Shown: positions 51,639 through 63,767, numbered from the stretch's first letter. The stretch: DNA of 64,000 nucleotides from Aphelocoma coerulescens (GCF_041296385.1 NC_091013.1:35549975-35613974); one strand, 5' to 3'. Made by a program: numbers and translations. The notes: generated by a model from the sequence alone, not told the origin.

Positions 51639-54275
51639 TATAATGGTGCCAGGAATGCTGAACACCTTGGAAGATCTTCTGAGAAGACAAGGGAAGTTAA
51701 GTACACAGAATGGAAAGGAAAATACACAGTTTTCTTGATGGAGCATTAGGGGGAATATGCAAGCTGAGGGCTAGAATAAAGCTTGTACCCTCACACATAC
51801 TGCCTGGGGGGTTAAAGAAGCCTTCTGTGCTCTGTGCTAGCCCACCTCATCCTTGTAAGCAGGTACAGCTGTGAAAGCTGTGTCACTGTTGACCAGGACA
51901 TGACTCTCTGAGGGTTTCTCTAACATCTTAGCATAATAAATGCAACTTCCAACAAAGAAATCCTGAACTATGGAGTGACTCCAGTTCTTTATTCAGGGAC
52001 CATCTACTCAAAAGTCTGCTTAGCATAAACACTAAATAAACAGTCATCCCCTGCACATAATATTTTCTGGATATGATTTTATGCTCCTTCAAATTTATTT
52101 GGAAGTAACCTCTTTCCAGGTTCTTCTTTCTCTCTGTCTTCATATGCTTCTTCATCCTTGTCTACTCCTTGTGTTGTTTTTTTTCTTAGTCTCTCTTTCC
52201 TCTCAGCCTTTAGTATCTCTCCATTATGCTGGGCTTATTAACATGCATGTTAATGTCTTAACTGTCTATGCTGGATTAAATTTAAAACTAAATTTAAAAA
52301 TACGACCATTCTAAAAGAAAATGGAACATGAAATGTGGAACTCACTTAGTGATTTTTTTTTTTTTCTCCTATCATTCTGTTATCTGTTTTCCGTTTTTCA
52401 CCCATTTTCTTTCATTTTATCTGTCTGGTTCAGTTGCTCTTTGAACACATTGGTACATACTCCTTTTTATAGCATCCATTGCAGTAGAAGGCTGATTTTT
52501 ATTTAACTCAAAGGTTAAACTATATTAAAAAATACTATATGAAATGAATCTGCAAAATCTGAAATTAACCTGCAAAAAAGAGAAATTGCTTTAAAAATTG
52601 TTTTAAAAATAAATAGGGTCCGTAAAAAGATCTATTTTTCAAGTCAAAGAATAATTTAGTGCTAGTAGCATAAATTAATACCATCCCTCTGAGACTGAAT
52701 ACTCCTTATATCATCAGTGACATACAATCTCACCTTCAGGAACTGAAGGAAAAACATCACTAACTTTTATCACCAGATGATGGTGTGTTTTAAAAGGTTG
52801 CTGCAATGGCAGCTTGTGGAAAGGGTCCATGAAGCCAGGCAGCCGGGAAAGCACCACCTAGGTCCATTCCCCATCAAGCTGCAGAGAACAGACTGAGGCA
52901 GGGACCCACAAACACTGTTTCCTTTCAGCCTCCACTCCTGACACAACTGTCCCCCATGAGTCCCATGCTGCACTGGACCCAAACTCCCCAGAGCACGTGC
53001 TTCTTACTATAGGCTGAAGGAAATTAATTAAATTCCCTGTTCTGTCCTCATTTTGCTGTTTTACAAATCCCTAAAACTGGGACTGGCAGGTAGAACTTTA
53101 CTAGCTGAAATGAAAGATTAGCCATTTTGCATCCAGCTTCCAAAAAATAACCCCCATGGAAACACTTTGGAAGCACATAAGAATGGCTTTATTTTAAAAC
53201 ATTATCTTCAGAAAATAAGGTAAAATTACATTTAAGAGACAAAGGATATAGGTGCTAAATTTTAACACAGCCTAAGAATGGTATTTCTGGACTACCTTCA
53301 AGAAATTACCTTTGGTGACAGCAATTTACATCACCTGATGAGTTCTTTATCATCTAAATAAAAAATATTATTAGGATGTGTATATCAGACTCCCCTAAAG
53401 ACTGTGCGCCCACTGCACAAGGCTGAGACCCCGGGCTCTGCCCCAGTCTACTGCCTGGGCAGCCTGCCCACAAGGAGACAAGAGGCAGAGCTCAGAGGGG
53501 GTGAAGGACCTCTCAGCTCAGCCTCAGTCAGCTCCCCAAAGCTGCTGCAGCCACGATGTTCTGCCCATCTCCATAGATACACACATTGCCAGCACCCTGG
53601 GACCCAATGCTCACCAATAAAGGCAAACGTGGGCCTAAATGCTCTACTTTTGACTGCACTGAGATGAAGAAAAAGTTAATTGTATATGGGAAAACTGCAA
53701 CAAATTTTTCTCTTTTGTAAGCAAAGGCAAGCATACCATTTTATCCTGCTGGGTGGAAACACGGAAATGGGCACTGCTTTCTGACTAGCATATTTCTAGA
53801 GGTATGACTCAAGCAAATTAAAAACAAACAAATAAATAAACAAACAAACAATATTCTGTCTTCTCTCTGTAGGACTGACTGAAAGGGCATCTGGAGAGGC
53901 AAACACAACATAGTTTTATATCATTGGTAGTTGTCAAGGTAACTACAGGATTATGATTCCAGACTAAAAAATTCTTTCATATATCTTCTCATACAGCAGT
54001 CTTTGCACAGCTACTTGAGGTCATCTTAACTGGAGGAAGAGCCTAAGATTCTCAGGAGAACTGCTCAGTATATTATCGTTATTCTTTCCCAAATAAGCAC
54101 ATTACTTGACATCTCCTTCTATCATCTATAAACAATGGCTCCAAAGTATAAGGCCTTCATGGCATTGGAGATGTGCTCTGTCTTCTACTTTCAGAAACAA
54201 AGTCTTGAAGGAAATCCCATTTGAAGACTTCACTTAGCCAGGGACAGAACAATTAAATTTGCATCAGCTCAAAGC
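51639..54275. other. Intronic sequence without recognised genes
   Basis: AT-rich sequence with two GC-richer patches, about 52.80-52.99 kb and 53.40-53.64 kb, and an (AAAC)-type stretch at about 53.82-53.85 kb. Nothing resembles a known gene. Confidence 0.5.
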
Positions 54276-54321
54276 AAAAAAAAAAAAAAAACCAAAAAAA
54301 AAAAAAAAACCAAAAAAAAAA
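54276..54321 (+). repeat. Poly-A runs interrupted by CC
   Basis: Three A runs (about 17, 16 and 10) are separated by CC each time. It could be the worn tail of a retroposon, but the preceding sequence matches no gene I recognise, so I call it simple sequence. Confidence 0.9.
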
Positions 54322-55756
54322 CTGATGGAAAGAGGGTTGATACTGACACAAAAGAAGCATTGTCCATAGGATATTTCCACTTTGTGGCAATTTTTAAACA
54401 AAATCTTTTTTTAAACAAACTTTTGCAAAATGTTCCTGTTAAAAAACCCAAATCATTTATAGTGTGCATTTGCAAATCAACACAAAGCATTGATAAGCAG
54501 AATTTTATTATTTCAGGAAGATTTTAAGGTCTAGATTCTAAAACAAAGATTTTCTTTTATAGTACAGTAGTCTAAGACATAAGAAACACAGTTGGCATGA
54601 AAAGCCTCTGATCTGAATCGGGCTGAACACAAACTGCCACTTTTCAGGTTAATCCCTTCTACTGATATTTTACACTTTCTCTGTATTATTTTGTAGATAT
54701 GAGTGTAAAAGTGTTTCTGTTTCTCTTTTGCCAATAAACGCTTCATGTCACTCAAACACACATATCTCTTATAAAAATTCTGTCTTCACAAAAAATTGTT
54801 CCAATTAGGGCCATGGGATTTTTGCATGGACTGACTTTCAAGTGTTACGTATAAGCTAGGAGAAAGCCTGCAATATTTTAGGTTGGAAAATTAACTTGTT
54901 ACAAACCTCCAGTTCAGAAGCCCCCGACTCCCATGACAAAGTTTTGAAAAGGAGAAATTGCTTTTTTTCTTATAATGTTTTTCCTTCCTTTTATTTTCCC
55001 TCTGATATGCCATCAAATTCTTAAAGAGACAGAAGTGTCATCTAAGTGAGATCCATGTTCCTGGAAGCTTAGTTGCTGTAAATTACTTTTTTAAAAAGTG
55101 CAAGTGTGTGAGCATAAGTGAAATTGAAGTAAAATGAGAGGAAACATGGAACAACAGCAAATCTTGCCCAGAGCCACAGAGAACTCTCTCCCACCACAGG
55201 CCCCCACATTTTTCATGCTTGGGAGGTAAAACATTGGCAAGGATTATTTTTGAACTAGGTCAAAGTAAATGTTGGAAAGATGATTTCATTTATTTCGTCT
55301 CCTCAAGTCACATCAGTTGTGAAGAGCTACTCCTGCTAAGCAGCCTGAAGTCAACAGTAATCTTGGTAAGAGAAGTCAGTGGCAGACATAATGTTAAAAT
55401 GAAATCAGGAATGAAACACAGCTGTGCATTATCATGGGGAAATTAATCAGGTGGTGGTAACAGCTCACATCACCTTCTTCAGAAACAGTGCCTCAATACA
55501 GGAAGAGAAATCCAAACTGAGACATGATTATTAGGCATGTAATGATCCTCATGTTAAATGTTTGGCTTAATTGAAGAGTCTGTGAGTCTCTTTTCCTCTT
55601 ACAAGCAAGATTTTCTAGCAGCAAGTATCAGAAAAGACTATGAAAAAAACCCCAAAAAACATTACAGACTGCCTGCAAGACTTTAAATAGGCTCAGGAGG
55701 GTTTTGAAGTATACATGAACATGATAATTTACAGTCAGATGGTGAAAATGTGGCAG

Positions 55757-55779
55757 AGATTACATGTATCATGTAATCT
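55757..55779. repeat. Perfect 10-bp inverted repeat with 3-nt spacer
   Basis: AGATTACATG, spacer TAT, then CATGTAATCT. All ten pairs match. A third partial copy, ACATGTAAT, lies at about 55785-55793. Confidence 0.9.
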
Positions 55780-55856
55780 TGAACACATGTAATTTGAAAC
55801 TTAGACTTTAAAACTTGAGTCTTAAAATAAAATATATTAGTCTATGCCCTGCACAG

Positions 55857-56001
55857 AAAAAAAACCAAACCTAAAACAAAACAAAACCAAGAACAAAAAA
55901 AACCAAACACACAAAAAACCTAAACAAAAAAAAACCCAAAAAACAACAACAACAACAAAAAACCACACACAATAACAACAACAGTAAAACAAAACAAAAA
56001 C
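55857..56001 (+). repeat. A/C-only low-complexity tract (about 145 nt)
   Basis: The plus strand is almost wholly A and C, with only a few G or T bases. It includes AAAAC, AAACC and (AAC)n units (AACAACAACAACAAC near 55943). Such strand asymmetry over this length is unusual in the window. Confidence 0.92.
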
Positions 56002-56362
56002 CTGAACACCAAGAAAAGGAAGAAGGGAAGCTGCTTTGGAGTCATTCTTACTCTAAACATCAGTGTTCCTGCACTCCTTCTCTTTCTTTCCATGGAACTT
56101 TTTTTTTTACTTGCACAGATGTGGTTTTTTACACTGCTACCAAGTTCTTTTCAAACACCTGCTTCCTAAAACTGCAGTATGGTCAAATTATTGCTATTCT
56201 TATCACTATATGTGCCTAGGAGTCTTAATATTGACACTGTATGAACACTGATACAGTTTCTGGAAGGCCCTGGAGTCCTGGAATCCGTGTATGTTACAGT
56301 ACCCATATTCAGGTCTGGACACACAAAGCAGACAGGGTTTCATGTGGGTTTGGCAGCTAAAA

Positions 56363-56740
56363 TTTGCTAGACTTACAGAGTTACAGGGTGGCTGACGCTG
56401 GAAGGAGATTGTCCCTGCTCATACTGGGCCACCCGGAGGTGGTTGCCCAGAATTGTGTTCAGATGGCTTTTGAATATCTCTCAAGATGGAGAATCTACGA
56501 GCTTTCTGGGCAACCTATGCCAATACCCAAAAGCTCTTATGCTAAACAAAAAAAAAAAAAAAAGAAAAAAAAAAAGAAAAACAGTTTTCCTATTTTTAAA
56601 ATGGAATTTCTTGCATTTTAGGTTGTGCCCGTTGCCTCTGGTACCGTCACTGGGCACTGCTGGGGAGAGCCTGGCTCATAACTTACTTAAGAACTGAGAC
56701 ATCTATTCAGAGCTTCAATTCTTTGCCATTGAAAAATAGT
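56363..56740 (-). mobile_element. CR1 LINE fragment, minus orientation, interrupted by an A-run
   Basis: The plus strand shows the reverse complement of a CR1 3' region: CTGGAAGGAGATTGTC, then GTTGCCCAGAATTGTGTTCAG, TTTTGAATATCTCTCAAGATGGAGAATC, TCTGGGCAACCTATGCCA, and after the A-run GGTTGTGCCCGTTGCCTCTGG and CACTGGGCACTGC. This is the order of the avian CR1 consensus I know. The copy is sense relative to DHRSX. The extreme 3' end repeat is not clear at its low-coordinate edge. Frames across it are not functional. Confidence 0.85.
56548..56581 (+). repeat. A-rich run inside the CR1 copy
   Basis: An A-run of about 16 is followed by AGAAAAAAAAAAAGAAAA. It replaces the short A-containing stretch expected at this point of the CR1 consensus, so it probably expanded after insertion. 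Confidence 0.9.
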
Positions 56741-59700
56741 CCTTGAAGCACAAATTAAGCATGGGCACACTGGCATTGGTCCTTTGGAGGGGCAGAGGCT
56801 CCTCTCTAGCTGTGCTTCCTCTGGAGCTTTGCCATCCTGCTGCAAGGATGGAGCTGACAAGGAAAGACCAGCACTGCCTGCACACTCAGGCTGCCCAGCA
56901 TCTGCTGTTTGACGTGCAGCTCATACCTGGGAGGTTGCTCACACAGCATGCAGGTTCTGCTTATTCCACGTTTACTTCAGCCCGCTAGTTCTCCATGCTC
57001 TTGGCAGCTGGATCCCCAGCACGGAAGCCAATGGCATTTCCGCAGAAAATATTCTACCTATTATAAACCAATTAACTTCTAAAGCCCAACATGTAACCCA
57101 CAGAAGCTAGGTCTATATAATGTAGTTCTTGGAAGTGAAATATGAAAGCATTCCAGAGAGAAAGCAAATTGCTTTTTTCTTGGCTTTGTCTTTCAGTATA
57201 TGCTGGCAATCTTCTTGAAAACAGAAAAGGTCTAGAAATAGCTCACACAACCTGCTTGCAACTACTGCTTGAGATGGAAAAAATAATGGCATATTAAAGG
57301 AGGTGACAAACCCAGGAGCACCTGTATTCAGCCACTGCACAACATCACGACTCTACAAGTACATACAAGAGGATCAAAATCCTGTAAAAGTCTGAAATGG
57401 GAGCTTTTTTCAGCCTTGAAGAGGCAATTTTAATTTGAAACTCCCTTTCTCCAGATTGCCTTCAGTAGGGCAGCACAATCAGCAAAATCCTAACCTCAGA
57501 GCTTTGGTGCCATTAGTCACACAAAGCTTTGGTGATTTACAGTCAGAAAATCATTTCAAGACATCTGACAGGACTTTGTTATTCTGCCTACAGCTACACC
57601 TGTGCACTTCTTTGTCTCTAAGTTTCAATTAGAGATAATTTAAATAAGAGAAAATCATGTTTCCTAGTGGCAGAGCCTGTTAATGAAATGTGTTTTACAT
57701 TTCCAATGGAAATGGGAATTCAGGAAACCAACAAGCAGAGCTTGTGCCTGAACTATGAATACATTTCACATTTGAAAGACTTTATCTCCATCTCACTATC
57801 CAGATATGCAATTCACCTTCAGCTATGTGAACCATATTCATATTGCTCTTAATTTCTGATTTGCCACACTCTTAACATGACAACTCAATTTCTGAAGTGT
57901 TTTAAGAAACCCAAAAACTAGGGGGTTCTCTATTGTTTTAAATATCTGTAAGAACTGAGTGGGGGAAATATTGTATCATGTTACACTGGAAGTCAAAAGG
58001 AGAACAAGAAAAGACATAAGCAAACAGGCTTAACGTATTTAACCATGGTTCAAAGAATTACGTAAAACAAACAGAAAAGCAGGACAATTGATTTGAAAAC
58101 TTTTTACCTAAGCGATTTTATCACAGGGCTCTGGAGACACCTTTCTGTGGATTAAAATCTTCCCTGCTTAATACAAAGCAAAAAGTCACCAGCTTTACTG
58201 GGTAAGGGACATAAGTGCTGTGAGCACAGAGAAGAAGTATTAGCCCATGCATTACTTTCTTGGACTCCAGAAAGGAGTCTTCCATCTCTTGTGCATGGGG
58301 ATGATCAAGTCAGAAACTTAGATTAATACATCCAATATTTTTCAAGATTCAGGTATTTTCATATGGCTTGAATATACCTGATAAAACCTCAGGTGAGGCT
58401 ATGGAAGGAAAAGAAATCTTAATGTTTAGACAAGCTTCTTACACCTGTCATCAAGTGACAAAGCAGAACAACTCTGCAGGGTCCTGCAAAGCTGCCCACT
58501 GTCAGACTGAGATTTCTCTACTCCCATTCATATCAACACCTTGTCTTTCAAGATGCCTTCATCAGTCTGGTGTTCACCTGTACAACACTGAGGGCAGTCG
58601 ACCTGCCAAAGCCAAGTACTGGAGATAATGCATCAGCATGAGAACAGAAACCATGTAGAGGGAAACTGCACTGTTATTGCCAGGTAGCTCTTTAAAACAA
58701 TCCTACAGGTCTTTCAGCATCAGCAGTGGTAGAAAAAGGATATTCCAATAGCAGGAAGTGGTAGAAGAGACAAAGTAGCCACACTAGGTCTAGCCACAAG
58801 CCCAGGACGCTACACTTTTACAACTCGAAAGTACACCACAAAAAACAAATCTGGGGCAAGCAAGCATAAACTCATGCAAGCTTATGCACACGTGTAGAAA
58901 ATATGTCTCAACTACAAATATTTTCCACTATTTTTGACTGGTTGGATGACCACTTCCATAATGACATCTTTGACGTACCATGTGGAAGAAAAAGTCCTGG
59001 CAGACACTTCTGCACATATTAACAAGGCATCAGTCTTTGCTGAACTGAACTCTTTGCTGAACAAAACTCTAGATCACGTGCTGGGAATACCACCACCAAA
59101 TTTAAAAGTTTGTGAATTTGGGAACTCAGCAGCTGACTTCCTCTAGCCTGCAGGGAAAGCTAACAACAGTCTGGTACAGAGCAGAAAAAGGTGGACTGTT
59201 CTGTTAAAAATGGTGCCTGACATACAGCAAGCATTGGTGGAGAAACCACCCACAAGTTATTCTGTAATTACATGTGGTACATATCGGCTCTACTATCCCT
59301 TCTTCTTTCACGTCAGTTCTTCAATCTCAGATCTCTAATAACAAGGAAAAATTCCTTGATTATTAGCAGGTTATACTACAAAAGGAAGCAAGAGACTTTG
59401 TCATTTCCTTATTCCCTGGCTAAGCCACATGTAGCATAAACATCTTTAGAGAAAGCTCTGGGGAAAAGCCAGGCTTGTTAAATGCATGCAAATTGCTTTT
59501 AAGACAATTCATCCTACATTTGGCCCACACTGTCTTGATGTGGGTCAGACTGTAAATGACACCATTTGGTTGCCACTGTGCTAACCTCTGCATTCCTCTG
59601 ACTCTGAGGGAGAAAGTCTCTTCTTCCTTTCTCAACTGACTTCAAATGGAAGTCTCATGAATGCTGCGAATTTAGCTTGTAGTTCTATAATTGTGGTTTT

Positions 59701-62700
59701 ATTTGAATTGCCACAAAAATGCTGGGTGAGATTAAACACAGACTTCTCCTTTTGAAGAGGTCTATGGTTATAATGACTTTTACACCCTCTTTTTTCACTA
59801 ACTTTTAATTTTTTTCTTCTTTGACTCTAGTTGCAACTCCAGCTCCTACACTCCGGTTGTGAGAGCCTTCCCTTGATACTGTGCTACATGATACTTATGC
59901 ATAAAGTTTTGCTAATTGCTGGTTCCATTGGCATTCATGAACCTATGCTGGAATGAATGAACCTTTCATTCATGTTTATATATGAGTTTCCAACATTTGT
60001 ATATTTGTAATCATGGGGTTAAATCCAGCTTTTGTTTGCAGAGACATAAGCTGAGGGTAACTGAGTCAGGAGATATAACTCTCATATAAATGGAAAGATT
60101 CTCTTCCAGTATCATTGAGAGCTGAGTTTATCACAGAAACCTCTCATTTCTGCAACTCAATGAAGTTTGTTCACAACTGGTAACTACAGCTATAGCGACA
60201 TTAACAAGCAGTTTGGATCAGTAGAAGACCATTTCTGGAGCTCATTTCGCGCTAGGCACCTGACATAGGCACCGCTGCAGGTCTATGGAAGGCTTAGTTC
60301 AGATAAACCCTTAAATTTGCTCCCATGCACTAATGCTGTTACTGCTGCAACTCACCTCCCAGGCTAGTCCTGTGCAAAGGGAATCCAGGCCAGGACCTGC
60401 AGCGCCCTTCCTGACAGGAACCTGTACTCAGCAAGCAGCCAACAGCTGAGGGTTGCCTGAAAAGCACCCTCCTGATCTAACTAAGGAACCCATTAACACA
60501 GACACACCCTACGTGCAAATTACAGACTTACCCAATTAGAATTTCTCTGTGGCAATCCCGAACCATCAACGATTTTCCCAGCCATATAATTGCTACTATT
60601 AACAACACAAGTTCCCAATTTAACAAATGGAAGCAAGATAAACGTCCACATCATCCTGCCTTCTCCCAGCCTTATGATTCAATTCAGTAACAATCTGTTG
60701 CCCTTGGTCTTTTGGAAATAGTGCCCATGTGAGAATTTTAATGACAATGCAGCACTACTTCTGGCCTGTTCTGGATATCTAAGGGCTGTGATTTCTTTAT
60801 CATGAAGGAGATTCTGATGGTTAAGCTAACTGGGTCTATCATGCCCCAAGGACTTGGAGCTTATTTACTTCCACTCAACTGCCCATGTACATCCTCCCTC
60901 TTTACACTTTGCAATAGGTTACCCAGAACAGAGACCCAAAACCAAGGACTTAAACAGTCTGGAATCAGCAGGGAATCAGCAGGGAGAGGAACCAAGGAGG
61001 TTTCTGATGAAGCACCAGGGGAGAAGATGGGTGGAAGGAAGGGAATGAAGTGTGAAGTGATATATTGCTCAGATTTTCTGAGTCCTTTAGCATGGCTGCT
61101 TTGTAGGCAAATGGCTGCAACTGCTTTCCTCTCCAGTAATCTCCTCTCTTTTGGCATTGGGTCTGCTTTCCATGCCTCCAGCATGGGAAACCAGGCATCC
61201 TACCTCCCTGTATTCAGAAGTTTTGTCCGTTCTTTTTCATGTCTTGCCATGCTTTTACAAAAAAAAAAAAATCCCATCACCTGCCTGCATAGCCTTTTTA
61301 TTACTACCCTTTATCCTCCTCTGCAACTGTTAGCACATTACTGCTCATTAGCTGCTTCGTAGGAATTACTAATATACATGCTTTGAATCTCACTTGTCCC
61401 AGAAGTAAGTATAGATTAGTCAAGTAAAACTACTTGCCCTTAGATTTCAGACAGAGCCCCAGACAGACAGTGGGCCAAGACAGAGAAGGATGATAGTGCC
61501 TTAAAAACATTGTAATTACTTGCATTCAATATGCCTGGCATTTTCCCAGAGCTGTCTCCAGGGATGTTTGTACTATGTATGGCTCAGCCAGGCAACAAGG
61601 AGAGGACAAGGTCTTTTGCTCCCTTTTGCTGTCTAACCTGATAAAAAGCAAGGAGATTTTCTTTGTTCTAAGAGATCTGAGATCTGGATAACAAACTGAT
61701 GGCACCCACTCATGTTGTTTGTCCATAATAGCCATATTGTCCCAATCCTTGACCACACTGGCTGCCCAAGAATACTATTTTGAGTAGTTCTCCTTCAAGA
61801 GTCTGATATTCCTGATGGGAACGGTTTCTGTAAAGCAGTGTTTTCATATGGGCCATGAAAAATGCTCAAAGAAAAAGCACGGGAAAAGGGTCAAGACAGC
61901 CAATAATGTTTCTATGCAGTGACTAAACAGATCTTGAGCTGTAGCTTTTGAAAAGGTGATACTCTTGCACAGCCCTGTCTAGGTCACAGTACCTATGCAC
62001 ACATCCTATTGAAGGCAAAGTGCAAATTCATTGATAAACAGTAAAAAAAGGAGTGGCACTCAGATCTGCACAATTCTTTTGTACAGGACATTGCACTCAC
62101 AAATACAAATCTGCCTCAGGCAGTGAGAAATTGGGAAAAGGCAAGACTCTTCCAATTTATTTTTAGGCCAAACTTACCAGGGCCTGAGATTACTAAAACC
62201 TCAGTCAAAATAATTACAGTGAGGAACAACTTCAGTCAACTTTAAATACACTTTCAGCTTCCTCAAACTGCCATCTGTATCTTAACAGTTTATAACTGAG
62301 GGCTACAACTGAGTTTAGTTAGAAAAATCAAGAAAGACTGGGATGCTAGAAAAGCCTGTGATCACACAGAAGGGAGAAAATAAGACAGACCCTGGTTTAT
62401 TCAGCTTCATGCAAGTCATGTGATGTAACTAATTCCAACTGGTTTTGGTCTCTGTACAGAAACTTCCAGCAAAAAGAGTTTAATGATGTAATAATTACCT
62501 TTTTCCTTTCATGATCCTTCTAACTGTGCCTTAATTTATGATGCTTTTAACATGTATCCTGAGGCTATAATGGATGCACATTTATTTAAGTCAAAAGATA
62601 AATCTTAATGAAAGGTTCTTTTAACACAATAATTAACGTGTATTTTGATCATTATAACAGTAATTATTAGAGGCACAAAAACAGAAACAGATCTCAGAAG

Positions 62701-63378
62701 CCCTGAAGATCCTAAATAGGTTGGACTAGCAACACTGTCCTATCATTTTGCCAAGAAATGATACATCAAAGTGGCAGGAATGAATCATCATACACTATTA
62801 GGAACTACACCCAGTGAAACCCAGGGACAAAAATATGAGCTGCAGTAACCTCCACCATAACTGCAAATTACAATCACAGAGTGGATAGTGTGGAACATGC
62901 CTTTCCTCTCACTTATCAAGCTATGCTCTCCTTATATCTCCACAAACAGGATAGATCATCAGATAAAGAAAATAAGAGAAAAACCACAAAAATGTAGGAA
63001 TTTAGGCTTGATATGAAAGGTCCATTTATATTTAAAACAATGGTTTTACTTTATGAAGTATTATAAGCTCTTAACATGTGTCAACACAATCAAGCAGCCT
63101 TGATCTTTCAAAAACTAGTACCTCCTAAAACAAGAAAAGAGCACACACTCTCACCTGCTGTCATCCTCTCCTTAGCAAAAATTACTGGTATTCTATTAAA
63201 TAGCTATTTAATATGGTAAGCTATTAAATCCTTGTGCCCATACACATATGCAGGCAGACTTTAACTTGCAGGCAGCCCTTTTGCAATGACAAACAGTAAA
63301 GTCAAGCAAGTCTGAAAACATTTTTTTAAAAAATATCCTATTTTACCCCTGAGTCAGATTTATTTCAGGAATTCAGTT
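56741..63378. other. Intronic sequence without recognised genes
   Basis: AT-rich sequence with a GC-richer patch at about 60.25-60.50 kb. An ATG-initiated frame of 186 codons runs from 60802 to 61362 on the plus strand; its product has no recognised motif and crosses an A13 run at about 61259-61271, so I take it as chance. No other repeat was recognised. Confidence 0.5.
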
Positions 63379-63582
63379 CATAGAATCACAGAATCATTTG
63401 AGTTGGAAGGGGCCTTAAAGAGCATCTAGTTCCAAACCTCCATGGGTAGGGACACCTTCCACTAGACCAGGTTCATCAGAGCTCCATCTAAACTGGCCTT
63501 GAACAAATTCCAGGGAGGGGGCATCTACAACTGCCCTGGGCAACCAGTTCCAGTGCCCCAGATTTAAAAAGAAGTTCAGCAA
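63379..63582 (-). mobile_element. CR1 LINE 3' fragment, minus orientation, next to a DHRSX exon
   Basis: The plus strand begins CATAGAATCACAGAATCATTTGAGTTGGAAGGGGCC, the reverse complement of the CR1 3' end. It continues with AGCATCTAGTTCCAAACC, AGGGACACCTTCCACTAGACCAGG, CTGGCCTTGAACAAATTCCAGGGAG and GGGCAACCAGTTCCAGTGCC. All are in CR1 consensus order. It is 5'-truncated near 63582 and sense relative to DHRSX, starting about 85 bp past the exon's donor. Confidence 0.95.
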
Positions 63583-63661
63583 TACACAAGGGGATCTCAT
63601 ATAAAAGGAGATGACTGCAAAAAGAGAGGGAAAAGAGTTTCTTGAAGGAAAGTAGATAATA

Positions 63662-63667
63662 TGGTAC
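63662..63667 (-). promoter_or_regulatory. DHRSX: 5' splice site GTACCA of the 69-bp DHRSX exon (weak)
   Basis: The minus strand reads GAAAAG|GTACCA. GT and A at +3 are present, but the consensus A at +4 and G at +5 are missing. The site is accepted because the exon phase, its acceptor and the protein match all require this boundary. Confidence 0.7.
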
Positions 63668-63736
63668 CTTTTCCAGTCAAAGTTTCTTCTTTTATTTTCC
63701 TCACCGCTTCTTGGCCATCACTTTCACTGTTTCCAG
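63668..63736 (-). CDS. DHRSX: DHRSX internal exon (69 bp), residues GNSESDG to EETLTGK
   Basis: This is a coding exon of a short-chain dehydrogenase/reductase. On the minus strand it follows a pyrimidine-rich stretch ending TTTTAACAG and is followed by donor GTACCA. It begins with two bases (CT) completing an Ala codon, has 22 full codons, and ends with one G, so it is phase 1 at both ends. The peptide (A)GNSESDGQEAVRKIKEETLTGK(V) matches the segment of human DHRSX after the second beta strand of the Rossmann fold, where I recall AGNNDSKAK and KIKEETLNDK. It contains no catalytic residue. Known role of the family member: a membrane-associated oxidoreductase that acts in dolichol synthesis on polyprenol and dolichal. 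A branch-point-like TGCTAAT lies about 26 nt upstream of the acceptor. It is too short to appear as a long open frame. Identification is from memory of the human protein; the joining phase to the next exon agrees exactly. Confidence 0.9.
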
Positions 63737-63767
63737 CTGTTAAAAGACAGAAAATGAAAAATTAGCA
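63737..63767 (-). promoter_or_regulatory. DHRSX: 3' splice site and branch-point region of the 69-bp DHRSX exon
   Basis: The minus strand reads TGCTAAT, then a T-rich tract with a few A residues, then CTTTTAACAG. The branch-like adenosine at 63762 is 26 nt from the exon. The tract is T-rich but contains GTC and AAC interruptions, so it is moderate rather than strong. Confidence 0.7.

Larger units (their letters stand above)
10619..63667 (-). other. DHRSX: Complete DHRSX intron of about 53 kb
   Basis: This interval lies between the two DHRSX exons, with a GTACCA donor at the high-coordinate end and a CCCAG acceptor at the low-coordinate end. The exons join in frame across it. It contains all the repeats listed separately. 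I saw no further DHRSX exon inside it, nor any nested gene such as the zinc-finger gene ZBED1 that I recall being associated with DHRSX in mammals. A short unlisted exon cannot be excluded without alignment to transcripts. Confidence 0.8.

Noticed and set aside
51505..51738. Highly charged open frame (Glu/Lys/Arg repeats)
   Set aside because: It is a translation of the purine-rich simple tract.
54276..54321. Poly-A runs as the tail of a processed pseudogene
   Set aside because: The upstream sequence has no reading frame or gene I recognise, no clear AATAAA, and no visible target-site duplication.
60802..61362. 186-codon ATG-initiated open frame on the plus strand
   Set aside because: No recognised motif. 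Its frame passes through an A13 run and pyrimidine-rich sequence, and overlapping frames are also open. Such a length is plausible by chance in the GC-richer patch.
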